From assembly GCA_030695265.1 (NCBI GenBank), contig JAUYTA010000300.1, positions 1-8,187 on the forward strand: a DNA stretch of 8,187 nt, in the 5' to 3' direction. The DNA comes from Bacteroidota bacterium. GTDB taxonomy: Bacteria > Bacteroidota > Bacteroidia > Bacteroidales > Prolixibacteraceae. The notes under the pieces were generated by a model that saw only the letters and a list, made by a program, of their open reading frames with translations, did not search any database and was not told the DNA's origin. Made by a program: the position numbers and the translations under genes. Below are positions 1-6,293 of this stretch, piece after piece. Positions within the stretch are counted from its first letter, which is position 1. Each line of letters opens with the position of its first letter.

Positions 1-164
1 AGAGCTTCCAGAACATTCATTCCTTCAGTTTTGTCAATTCCGGGTAAGTCACAATACTCAACTATTTCCTCTGCCAGCAACGGATGCGAGAAAACATCGA
101 AATAGATCAGCTTCCGGAGAAACGACCGGCCAAAATCAGAATATTCAACGGGTAATGGGTTCAT
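1..164 (-). CDS. Partial protein with winged-helix-like N-terminus
   Basis: The ATG at 164 (reading leftward) opens 54 codons without a stop before the window edge. The protein starts MNPLPVEYSDFGRSFL and continues with RKLIYFDVFSHPLLAEEIVEY. The pattern 'hydrophobic, YFDVFxHPL, AEEI' resembles the N-terminal winged-helix segment of bacterial proteins that often carry a nucleotidyltransferase-like domain further on (compare 'AYFDIFDYPLT' in such proteins). That is a memory-based resemblance, and the diagnostic part lies outside the window. There is no signal peptide, so the protein is probably cytoplasmic. It is divergent from the hydE remnant, with 135 bp between the starts. The function is not assigned; the reading frame itself is well supported by codon use and the clean start. 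Confidence 0.6.
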   Translation of the reverse strand, partial: MNPLPVEYSDFGRSFLRKLIYFDVFSHPLLAEEIVEYCDLPGIDKTEGMNVLEA

Positions 165-277
165 AATTTGTGTTTTATGATGTTAACAAATCAGCGAAGC
201 TTTTGATAGTTAAAACCTAAATTATTTTTAGACGGAACAGTTTTCGGGAAAAATTACCCCAGCGAATTGGGAGCTTA

Positions 278-285
278 TAATTTTG
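278..285 (+). promoter_or_regulatory. Bacteroidota -7 box (TAATTTTG) before the hydE remnant
   Basis: TAATTTTG is an exact match to the Bacteroidota sigma-ABfr -7 consensus TAnnTTTG. It lies 14 bp before the ATG at 300. No convincing -33 TTTG is seen about 19 bp further upstream, so the call rests on the -7 box and its position. If it works, it would give a very short leader. Confidence 0.35.
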
Positions 286-299
286 TATTTTCGTAGCCG

Positions 300-520
300 A
301 TGAAAAGTTTTCAGGAAAGATTGCTTCAGGAGGATTTCTCGCGCAACGACTTGTTCTCCCTGTTGCTTGCCGCAGGAGAGCAAAGGAAGCAACTCTTTAT
401 TCCGTAGTAAAAAAGTTCCTGATAGTGGGTCTCAAACAGAATTCCAAGAGAGCCGAAATCGCCACTTTTAAAATTGTTTCAGGCATCCTGAAGTTGAAAA
501 AGTTTTTTAAGGGAAAGCGA
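300..520 (+). pseudogene. hydE: Decayed 5' fragment of a HydE-like radical SAM maturase
   Basis: The ATG at 300 starts 35 intact codons (MKSFQERLLQEDFSRNDLFS, then LLLAAGEQRKQLFIP) ending at TAG 405-407. This fits the N-terminal helical region of HydE/BioB-type radical SAM enzymes. Beyond the stop, family-like pieces appear in shifting frames: 'SKKV' (about 409-420), 'GLKQNSKRAEIATF' (about 428-469) where HydE has 'G(N/D)xxxxRGLIEFSN', and bases near 474-495 that resemble codons for 'KNCFYCGIRK' with small indels. Around 496-520 the reading resembles 'NKxVxRYRL'. The Cx3Cx2C cluster that would bind the 4Fe-4S is destroyed. The fragment stops at the 3' end of rlmF on the other strand, so the remaining 250 or more residues are gone. 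In the family, HydE matures the [FeFe]-hydrogenase H-cluster. A BioB-like relative cannot be excluded. The assignment was made by eye. Confidence 0.45.
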
Positions 521-1501
521 TTATTTAGAAGTCGCAGTCTTCCACCTCGTATTTTTCCATTTGTTTTGTTCTTCGGTGTTCAGAAAAGTCCAAGCCACAA
601 TCCGGCTGATCTTATTTCCCTGACCCATCGGAATGGTTTCCACTCCAATAGCTTCAACTTGTTCCAGAACTTTGTAAATGCTTTTCAGATTCGATTCTTT
701 GGAGATCAGGGTGGAAAAACAAAAACAGTTCGCAGCGAATTTTTTGCTTTGCAATATCATATTCCTGACGAATTTTTCTTCACCACCGTCGTACCACAAT
801 TCATGGTTTTGTCCGCCGAAATTCAAGACTGGCTCAGTGTTTTTATCCGGATTTAAATTGTGGATTTTCCGCACGTTACCAGCCTGCGCTTCTTTCTCCG
901 AGGCATGAAACGGGGGATTGCAGATCGATAAATCAATATGTTCATCTTTCCTGATGATTCCGTAGAAAAAGTCCTTCGGATTGGTTTGCAGTTTACATTC
1001 TACTTTCTCCTGAATGGCGGGATTGGACTCAATAATCCGATTGGCGGATTCAATCGCAACCGGATCAATATCAGAGCCAATAAACGACCATCCGTATTCA
1101 GTGGTTCCGATGATTGGGTAAATGCAACTTGCGCCCACGCCAATGTCGAGGCATTTTATTTGTGGCCCGTTGGGGATTTTTCCGTAGTTATTGCGGCATA
1201 AAAAATCGGCAATATGATGGATGTAGTCCGCCCGGCCCGGAATGGGAGGACACAAATAACCTTCAGGAATGTCCCAGTTACCAATACTGTAATGATGCAG
1301 CAATATTGCTTTGTTCAATGCTTTCACGGCTTGCGGGTCAGCAAAATCAACCGATTCGTCGCCGTAAAGATTTGGCTTAACAAAGGATGCCAATTCAGGA
1401 AAACTCCCGATCAATTGCTTGAAATTATAGCGTTCCCGATTTTTGTTGCGCGGATGCAATTTCGGTTTATCTTGTGGTTGTTCTTTCTTTTTCTGAAGCA
1501 T
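521..1501 (-). CDS. rlmF: 23S rRNA (adenine(1618)-N(6))-methyltransferase RlmF
   Basis: RlmF (YbiN family, PF05971) uses S-adenosylmethionine to methylate N6 of A1618 in 23S rRNA. The 326-aa product is close to the roughly 308 aa of the E. coli protein. Family landmarks occur in order: LHPRN (15-19), ESVDFADPQAVKALNKA (49-65), NWDIPEGYLCPPIPGRADYI (75-94), SAM-binding LDIGVGASCIYPIIG (118-132), the catalytic CNPPF (194-198), and LNFGGQNHELW (226-236). The frame extends upstream to a TTG at 1552, but those 17 residues are not family-like. The ATG at 1501 places the first conserved block where E. coli has it, so I chose it. It is a cytoplasmic housekeeping gene with its own promoter-like box, ending in TAA against the hydE remnant. 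It appears complete, unlike both plus-strand neighbours. Confidence 0.95.
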   Translation of the reverse strand: MLQKKKEQPQDKPKLHPRNKNRERYNFKQLIGSFPELASFVKPNLYGDESVDFADPQAVKALNKAILLHHYSIGNWDIPEGYLCPPIPGRADYIHHIADFLCRNNYGKIPNGPQIKCLDIGVGASCIYPIIGTTEYGWSFIGSDIDPVAIESANRIIESNPAIQEKVECKLQTNPKDFFYGIIRKDEHIDLSICNPPFHASEKEAQAGNVRKIHNLNPDKNTEPVLNFGGQNHELWYDGGEEKFVRNMILQSKKFAANCFCFSTLISKESNLKSIYKVLEQVEAIGVETIPMGQGNKISRIVAWTFLNTEEQNKWKNTRWKTATSK

Positions 1502-1528
1502 GAAATTCGGTCTCAAAGTTTGAAGCTG

Positions 1529-1536
1529 CAAATTTA
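1529..1536 (-). promoter_or_regulatory. Candidate -7 box (TAAATTTG) of rlmF
   Basis: On the minus strand TAAATTTG matches TAnnTTTG exactly and lies 27 bp upstream of the chosen rlmF ATG at 1501. It falls inside the upstream TTG extension, which supports the shorter start. A TTTG occurs only 13 bp further upstream, closer than the usual -33 spacing, so the upstream half is not convincing. Confidence 0.35.
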
Positions 1537-1737
1537 GGATATTAAATGGCAAAAGATATAGATTTGGTTTTATGACTGTTTGTTGATAAAGCTGGATATA
1601 TAAAACCTAAAAGTCAATTAAATGTTATTTAAATAATCAATGTGTCAGAATATTGAAACAAAGATATACATTAGCCAAAACATCAGTCAAATGCAGGTTT
1701 ATCAGTTTAAAATCAGGCAATTGAATATACCGTTCGC

Positions 1738-2967
1738 ATGGAACCCGGCGTGTTTACCTGTGAAGAATCTTTGCAGAAAAAGCTGGGTTCATGCCGCGAT
1801 TCGGCCTGGTTGCTGGCGCAAACCATGCGTCATCTGGGATTGGCAGCCCGTTTTGTCTCCGGATATCTGGTGCAGCTGAAAGCCGACCAGAAAGCCATCG
1901 ACGGCCCTTCAGGAACCGAAAAGGATTTTACCGATTTACATGCATGGTGCGAAGTTTACGTTCCCGGCGTCGGATGGATTGGTCTCGATCCAACTTCCGG
2001 TTTACTAGCCGGCGAAGGTCACATTCCGCTGTGTTGCACCCCGGCTCCGTCTAGCGCCGCCCCAATTTCAGGAGCGATTGATCCCTGCGAAGTGGCATTT
2101 TTCCACAGCAACGAAGTAATTCGGATTCACGAAGATCCGCGTGTAACCAAACCATACAGCGACGAGCAGTGGGCCGGAATTATGGCATTGGGTGATCAGG
2201 TGGGCACAAAATTTCAAGAAGGCGATGTTCGGCTGACGATGGGTGGCGAACCCACTTTTGTGTCAATCGACGACATGGAGTCGGAGCAATGGAACACGGC
2301 TGCCGATGGCGATGCGAAAAAAGTTTTATCGAATAAACTGATTCACAAACTCAGCGAAAGTTTTGGCAAGGGCGGACTGTTTCATTACGGACAAGGCAAA
2401 TGGTACCCCGGCGAACCAACCCCACGCTGGCAAATGGCGCTGTACTGGCGGAAAGATGGTCTGCCCATCTGGAAAAACAAAAATTGGCTGGCCGATTTCA
2501 GCAAAAATTACGGATATACTTTTAAAGATGCGGAGCAGTTTATGACTACGCTGACCCGAAAAATGGGTGTGGCTCCCGAAAATATTGTTCCGGGCTATGA
2601 AGACGCGTTTTATTACTTGTGGACCGAGCGCAAACTGCCGGTCAATATCGATCCGCTGAATATCGACCTGAAAGATTCGCTTGAACGAAAGACGATGATG
2701 GAGCAACTGGATCGCGGCCTGAATGATCCGACCGGATTCGTTTTGCCGCTTCAGTGGGCGTATCAGAAAAAGGGCTGGATTAGCTGCGAATGGGAATTCC
2801 GCGGTGGAAAGATGTTTTTGATCCCCGGAAATTCGCAAATGGGTTACCGTTTGCCGCTCGATTCTTTGCCTGTGGTTCCAGAATCGAAACGGCCAAAACC
2901 CGCAGAACGCAGTCCTTTCGAAGAATCGGAAGCACTGGATGATTTTCACGGAAGCGTGGAAAAATGA
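1738..2967 (+). pseudogene. Relic block A: transglutaminase core and start of DUF2126
   Basis: This 409-codon frame opens at an internal Met (MEPGVFTCEE), a position that is inside the fold in full-length proteins, so the ATG is probably not a natural start. Residues of the transglutaminase (papain-like) triad are all present: Cys19 in GSCRDSAWL, His68 in DLHAWCEVY, and Asp84 in GWIGLDPTSG. DUF2126 begins around residue 163 with VRLTMGGEPTFVSIDD, followed by FHYGQGKWYPGEPTPRW and YEDAFYYLWTERKLPVNIDP. The block ends PLDSLPVVPESKRPKP, then an acidic linker cut by TGA. Codon use looks like that of a functional gene, with no internal stop over 1.2 kb. An automated caller would report this as a truncated transglutaminase-family protein. 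Lacking the N-terminal part of the fold, it is unlikely to fold normally. Confidence 0.8.
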
Positions 2968-3435
2968 TCGAATGAAGTTCACGACTTTTCCATTCCTGAA
3001 GAAATGCTTTTCCCGAAAGAATACAAAGAGGAGGAAGAGGAAGACGAGAAAAAGTACAAGGGAATACATCTGCCATTTCAGGAAAAAAAGGAAGAAAAAA
3101 GTGAGTACAAACCGCTTTACGATGCGTTTACGATAAAAACAGCGCTGGTTTCGGAAATACGCGACGGCAAAATTCACCTGTTTTTACCACCGGTTGAAAT
3201 GATTGAGCATTACCTCGATTTGCTGGCAGCCATTGAGTTGACCTGTGAAGAGTTGCAGATTCCGGTGATTATTGAAGGTTACGCACCGCCAAAAGACAAA
3301 CGCATCGAAAAACTGATGGTGACGCCCGATCCCGGTCGTCAGTCAGTTGAACGAAGCCGGATATGCTTTCGACATCAACTGGCTGGAGCCGTTTTTCGAG
3401 TTCCGCTTTCCGCACATTGGTCGGGTGAAATTTAA
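2968..3435 (+). pseudogene. Relic block B: DUF2126 middle part after the in-frame stop
   Basis: The frame is the same as block A, so only the TGA at 2965-2967 separates them. The next ATG is at 3004. A Glu/Lys-rich linker (about 3007-3110) leads into TALVSEIRDGKIHLFLPPVE and MIEHYLDLLAAIELTCEELQ, then IPVIIEGYAPPKDKRI and VTPDPG, all characteristic of DUF2126. Family homology ends at about 3332. The remaining 33 codons of this frame (RQSVERSRICFRHQ onward) are block C read in the wrong frame, which marks the deletion junction precisely. Confidence 0.75.
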
Positions 3436-3667
3436 AGATGTAGAGCTGAGTTTACGCACTGCCATTGAACCCTGGAATGTGTTGGGCGAAGAGATGTCGA
3501 GCTCTGGAACTGCCCGTTTTGTCGATTCTTCGGTTGAACGAATTGAGGTAAAAGCCATTGGATTAACAGGAGAACGCTATGCTGTTTTGTGCAATGGGAT
3601 GCGAATTCCGATGGTAAATACCGGCACGAAAGGCGAACACGTAGTTGTGTTAATACTTTCATTGTAA
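3334..3667 (+). pseudogene. Relic block C: DUF2126 C-terminal part, frame-shifted
   Basis: The frame differs by one from blocks A and B. From about 3335 it reads VSQLNEAGYAFDINWLEPFF, then EFRFPHIGRVKFKDVELSLR, AIEPWNVLGEE, GTARFVDSSVERIEVKAIGL and AVLCNGMRIP, all strongly like the late part of DUF2126 proteins. Family members continue with 'GTxGExVAGVRYRAW...LHPT'. Here GTKGEHVV is followed by VLILSL and a TAA. The block has no plausible start of its own; the first ATG of the frame is on its minus-strand complement or deep inside the conserved core. It is most simply the last surviving piece of the same gene. Confidence 0.75.
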
Positions 3668-3745
3668 TTTTAAGAAATGGGTGAATTTTCCTGAAAAAAT
3701 TTTTCTGGAATTGAATTTTGGAGACTCATAGTGTGGAAATAATTG

Positions 3746-3753
3746 TACTTTTA
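3746..3753 (+). promoter_or_regulatory. Weak candidate -7 box (TACTTTTA) before the M23-like gene
   Basis: TACTTTTA matches TAnnTTTG at all but the last base and lies 35 bp upstream of the ATG at 3789. A TTTG at 3717-3720 is 25 bp upstream, slightly farther than the usual spacing of about 19. The 121-bp gap between the DUF2126 relic and this gene is AT-rich and holds nothing else I recognise. Confidence 0.25.
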
Positions 3754-3788
3754 TATGTTATTAAGAATTCCATATAAATTCTACAATT

Positions 3789-4745
3789 ATGAAAGCCGAT
3801 TTCGTTTCGTGGTATCTTTTTGCAATTTTACTTTTTGCATTTTTTGATAGCGCCGGTCAGAATTATTCGTTAAATATTACGAGTGAAATGAAAGAAGATA
3901 AATCAGTTGACTTTTTTTTCGATAAGTACGACTATGGAAGTTTTTTCCTCAACTTAACGTTCAACCAACTTGAAAATGCCTCACCGGCATCTTTCAAAGG
4001 AACTCTAGTCAGTACAAAGGGAAAACTACTGAATATCAGGCCCATAAATCCTGACAGACCAATAGGATTTTCGTATAGTTACACCTTTATCAGGGGGCAG
4101 TTAAATCCGAAATTCGATACGGGTTTTGTGTATTTGTTGCCGGTTTCAAAAGGGAAATCAGTAACGGTGCAGCATCATATCAACCTCAATGCAAGGTATT
4201 TTGGAAGTGTTGAACCCAAAAACTGGATATCTTTTCAGTTTAATGTTGATGCAGGCGATACCGTTTTTTCTGCCAGAAAAGGATTGGTTGTTGAAATAAA
4301 GGATGGTTTTGATCCGGACCCTTCTGCTTCTGTTTCATTTAGCAGTAAATCAAATTCCATCCTTATTGAGCATGACGATGGCACTCTTGCAAGATATGAT
4401 GTATTAAAAAAAGGCAGCCGGATGGTAATGCCAGGACAAATTGTTTATCCGCATACGCCATTGGCATTAGCAGGTACTTATGATGAGGAAAGTAATACGC
4501 AAATTCGGTTTCTGGTTTATTACCTGATTGAAGAAAATCTTGAAAAACCGGAGAAGTCGGGTCTGGCTTCACGAAAGAACTTTTATGCGTTTATCAATCC
4601 TGTTTTTCATACAGGGAAAGGTGATTCTTGTCTGAGAGCTCAACAAAATTATACCGCCGACTATAAGGATGAACACATAACAATAGAACTTGGCAAAAGG
4701 GAAAAGAAGAAATTAATAACTCAAAAACTCTCAGCCAAACCGTAA
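3789..4745 (+). CDS. Secreted protein with degenerate M23/LytM-like domain
   Basis: This is a 318-aa protein with an N-terminal signal peptide (hydrophobic stretch about residues 7-19, cleavage probably after SAG, residue 23), so it is exported. Residues 24-150 are a beta-rich region I do not recognise. Residues 156-245 follow the M23/LytM barrel pattern: GDTVFSARKGLVVEI (156-170), SILIEHDDGTLARYDVLKKG (190-209), a 'V.PGQIV...TPLALAGTY' segment (213-231) and TQIRFLVYY (237-245). M23 peptidases bind Zn2+ through HxxxD and HxH. By position these are W146/Q150 and Q238/R240 here, so the fold would be non-catalytic, as in the LytM domains of EnvC and NlpD. The C-terminus is Lys-rich. There is no Shine-Dalgarno, which is usual for Bacteroidota. 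The fold call is by pattern only, and the role (binding or scaffold) is inference. Confidence 0.75.
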   Translation: MKADFVSWYLFAILLFAFFDSAGQNYSLNITSEMKEDKSVDFFFDKYDYGSFFLNLTFNQLENASPASFKGTLVSTKGKLLNIRPINPDRPIGFSYSYTFIRGQLNPKFDTGFVYLLPVSKGKSVTVQHHINLNARYFGSVEPKNWISFQFNVDAGDTVFSARKGLVVEIKDGFDPDPSASVSFSSKSNSILIEHDDGTLARYDVLKKGSRMVMPGQIVYPHTPLALAGTYDEESNTQIRFLVYYLIEENLEKPEKSGLASRKNFYAFINPVFHTGKGDSCLRAQQNYTADYKDEHITIELGKREKKKLITQKLSAKP

Positions 4746-4790
4746 TTCATTGTTTTCATTCGATTAATTAATGCCTGCCACATTTTCACC

Positions 4791-5459
4791 TTATCTGGTT
4801 TTGTATTCGCCGGCATAATCAATTACGCAAATTGTTTGGTAATCGGGATGATTGCCATTGGCAACACCGGCAAAACGAAAGCAGGGATTCAGTATGTTTT
4901 CGCGATGTCCACGATTCGGGACACCATCATCTATCAGCAGGAAAATCACAATCTGACGGGCTTCGAAACTACCGTAGGTAATATCTTCGGCAGAACAAAT
5001 ATCCCATTCTCCATATTTTTCGATGCGTTTTTGCGAAGTTGAGCCATTCCGGGCAATGTGGCCGATTCCGCCGTATTTCTGCTGATCTCTCATCAATTCT
5101 GCCGCAGCTTTTGATAATCCTTCAGAGGGACTGAGCGTAGGCCGCGGATCTGTTTTCTTCAAAACCTTAATACACTCATCGAGTGGCCTGATTCCTTCCT
5201 GTGTTCTGACCGTAAATTGTCCCGGATAGGTGAAAAGTTTGCCGTTGAAATTATTTCGCAATTCTTCCAGATAAACTTCAGCATAGCGCTTCGGGTTGCT
5301 CCTGACTTTGTTAAGTTCGTGAATAACCTGCTGCTCTAATTCGTTGAGGTATTGCGTGTTCATGGCAGTGTTAAGTTCGGACGGCCAGATGGGTTCGGAA
5401 GTTTGGGCAAAGGCGGGTGCCTGAAAAAATGTAACCAGAATAATGAAAATTATACGCAT
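4791..5459 (-). CDS. Secreted CAP (SCP/PR-1-like) domain protein
   Basis: This is a 222-aa protein with signal peptide MRIIFIILVTFFQAPAFA and probable cleavage before Q19. The mature part begins with a helix typical of CAP domains (NELEQQVIHELNKVRSNPKR, 39-58). It then carries the cavity residues: H134 in GIGHIARNGS, E158 in CSAEDITYG, and H185 in GHRENIL. The late strand CVIDYAGEY (211-219) closes the fold. The insert 'LLIDDGVPNRGHRENIL' is longer than the usual 'W..SPGHR.NIL' loop, and four cysteines remain in the mature chain (C96, C155, C193, C211). CAP proteins bind lipids, cations or partner proteins; no general enzymatic role is established for bacterial members, so the function is open. 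It lies 72 bp downstream of the creatininase gene on the same strand, with a hairpin between. It is convergent with the M23-like gene, with 45 bp between stops. Confidence 0.9.
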   Translation of the reverse strand: MRIIFIILVTFFQAPAFAQTSEPIWPSELNTAMNTQYLNELEQQVIHELNKVRSNPKRYAEVYLEELRNNFNGKLFTYPGQFTVRTQEGIRPLDECIKVLKKTDPRPTLSPSEGLSKAAAELMRDQQKYGGIGHIARNGSTSQKRIEKYGEWDICSAEDITYGSFEARQIVIFLLIDDGVPNRGHRENILNPCFRFAGVANGNHPDYQTICVIDYAGEYKTR

Positions 5460-5482
5460 CTTAATCTGCTGAATATTAAATT

Positions 5483-5515
5483 ACTTACTGGGTGACTCGA
5501 AGTCACCCAGTGAGT
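5483..5515 (-). repeat. Palindromic intergenic hairpin, copy 1 (REP-like)
   Basis: Two 15-nt arms (5483-5497 and 5501-5515) pair fully apart from one G-U wobble around a 3-nt loop. On the minus strand the core reads GGGTGACT-TCG-AGTCACCC. It starts 16 nt after the creatininase stop codon and ends 23 nt before the CAP start. It could end or protect the creatininase mRNA, but no clear U-tract follows, so an intrinsic terminator is only possible. It shares its core and relative orientation with the copy at 7876-7910. Confidence 0.8.
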
Positions 5516-5531
5516 TGAAATGTATGAATTT

Positions 5532-6293
5532 TTATTCGTAAAAATTTTTCCGATCAGTAGTAGCCACTTCAAACATAAACTCCCCAATTTTTTCGGTGAG
5601 GAGTTTGAAGAATTTTTCACCTTTTTCAACAGTTGCTTTGGCCGGATTGCCGATACCGGTATCCTTTGTAACGCTTGTCCAGCGGCGTTCGGCCCAACCC
5701 CAGCCTTCGTGCATGGCTTTAAACCGGTATTTTTTTGCGGTGCCATCACCAGCCTCCGAAAGCGGCAAAACCCATTCCGGTTTCAGGTAAAGCATCAGGC
5801 TGGTTTCCACCTCACCGGCATGTTCGCCCAAATCATCGAAAATGGTATTGGCATCTTTTACCTTGTACCAGTTCACTTCCGAAAGAAACATTTTCGGGTA
5901 TTTCAGTCCCAGTTCGCGCAGCATTTGCCTGAAATCGTTACCTCCGTGGCTGTTCAGAATGATTAGTTTATAAATTTTCTGCCGGTTGAGGGTTTCGATG
6001 ATGTCGTTCAGGATGGCAAATTGTGTCGATGGGTTCAGGTTCATATCGAGCGGCACATCAAACTGACCGGTATTTACGCCAAAGGGAATTGCTGGCAGCA
6101 CAATCACTTTACCGCCTTTTTTCCATGCTATTCTGGCCGATTCAGCAGCAATTGCATCTGCTTCTACATTATCTGTTGCATACGGCAGGTGGTAATTGTG
6201 CGCTTCGGTGGCTCCCCAAGGCAATACAACGAGTTGATAGTGTTCATCTTTTACTGTTTTCCAATTGTTTTCGGCTAAAATATAAGGTCTCAT
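5532..6293 (-). CDS. Creatininase-family metal-dependent hydrolase
   Basis: The 253-aa protein matches the usual length of the creatininase superfamily (PF02633). Metal-site motifs are present: LPWGATEAHNYHLPYATD (24-41), giving candidate ligands E30, H32 and D41; LNSHGGND (113-120) with H116; and GEHAGEVETSLML (156-168) with E163 or nearby Glu. The family hydrolyses cyclic amides and related ring or C-N bonds (creatinine, mycofactocin precursor, 3-dehydro-scyllo-inosose and others), so the substrate cannot be fixed from motifs. No signal peptide, so cytoplasmic. The start at 6293 is the only ATG before the conserved N-terminus. It is divergent from the Gfo/Idh/MocA gene across a shared control region of about 256 bp. 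That suggests, but does not prove, a link to sugar or cyclitol metabolism. True creatinine degradation is less likely, as no creatinase or sarcosine genes are nearby. Confidence 0.9.
   Translation of the reverse strand: MRPYILAENNWKTVKDEHYQLVVLPWGATEAHNYHLPYATDNVEADAIAAESARIAWKKGGKVIVLPAIPFGVNTGQFDVPLDMNLNPSTQFAILNDIIETLNRQKIYKLIILNSHGGNDFRQMLRELGLKYPKMFLSEVNWYKVKDANTIFDDLGEHAGEVETSLMLYLKPEWVLPLSEAGDGTAKKYRFKAMHEGWGWAERRWTSVTKDTGIGNPAKATVEKGEKFFKLLTEKIGEFMFEVATTDRKNFYE

Larger units (their letters stand above)
1711..3667 (+). pseudogene. Broken transglutaminase/DUF2126 fusion gene (whole relic)
   Basis: Intact members of this family are about 1,100 aa: an N-terminal beta region, a transglutaminase-like domain, then a long DUF2126 region (PF09899). 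Here only about 640 codons remain, in three homologous blocks described separately. Four lesions are visible. (1) The 5' end is missing: homology starts near 1711 ('NQAIEYTVRMEPGV'), directly after a TAA at 1708-1710, so about 160 family residues are absent. (2) An in-frame TGA lies at 2965-2967. (3) Near 3333 the sequence jumps from 'VTPDPG' to 'VVSQLNEAGY', losing roughly 250-300 family residues and changing frame. (4) Homology stops near 3650 at 'GTKGEHVV', and the last 80-100 residues are replaced by a short tail ending TAA at 3665. The usual partners of this family (circularly permuted ATP-grasp and alpha-E proteins) are not in the window. The relic is visibly more GC-rich than the gene after it. 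Confidence 0.85.

Noticed and set aside
425..856. 143-codon plus-strand frame starting in the hydE relic region
   Set aside because: Beyond about 520 it is antisense to the strongly conserved 3' part of rlmF. Only the first 30 or so residues have meaning, as hydE remnants.
1499..1552. TTG start at 1552 extending rlmF by 17 residues
   Set aside because: The extra residues are not family-like, a rare start codon is needed, and a -7 box match lies inside the extension.
1640..1879. 79-codon plus-strand frame crossing the 5' end of the DUF2126 relic
   Set aside because: From 1738 on it reads the transglutaminase core in the wrong frame. A few residues before 1720 (VYQFKIRQ) could be frame-shifted family sequence, but this is too short to call.
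2326..3177. 283-codon minus-strand frame opposite the DUF2126 relic
   Set aside because: It is Phe/Arg-rich with no family resemblance and lies antisense to conserved DUF2126 blocks. It is a shadow of the coding frame.
3684..3713. Imperfect palindrome around GAAAAAATTTTTC after the DUF2126 relic
   Set aside because: It is mostly an A-run followed by a T-run with mismatched flanks, so a terminator or operator cannot be told from chance in AT-rich DNA.
4746..4790. Short convergent gap with ATTAATTAAT
   Set aside because: An AT-only palindrome without a GC stem; no terminator is supported between the M23-like and CAP genes.
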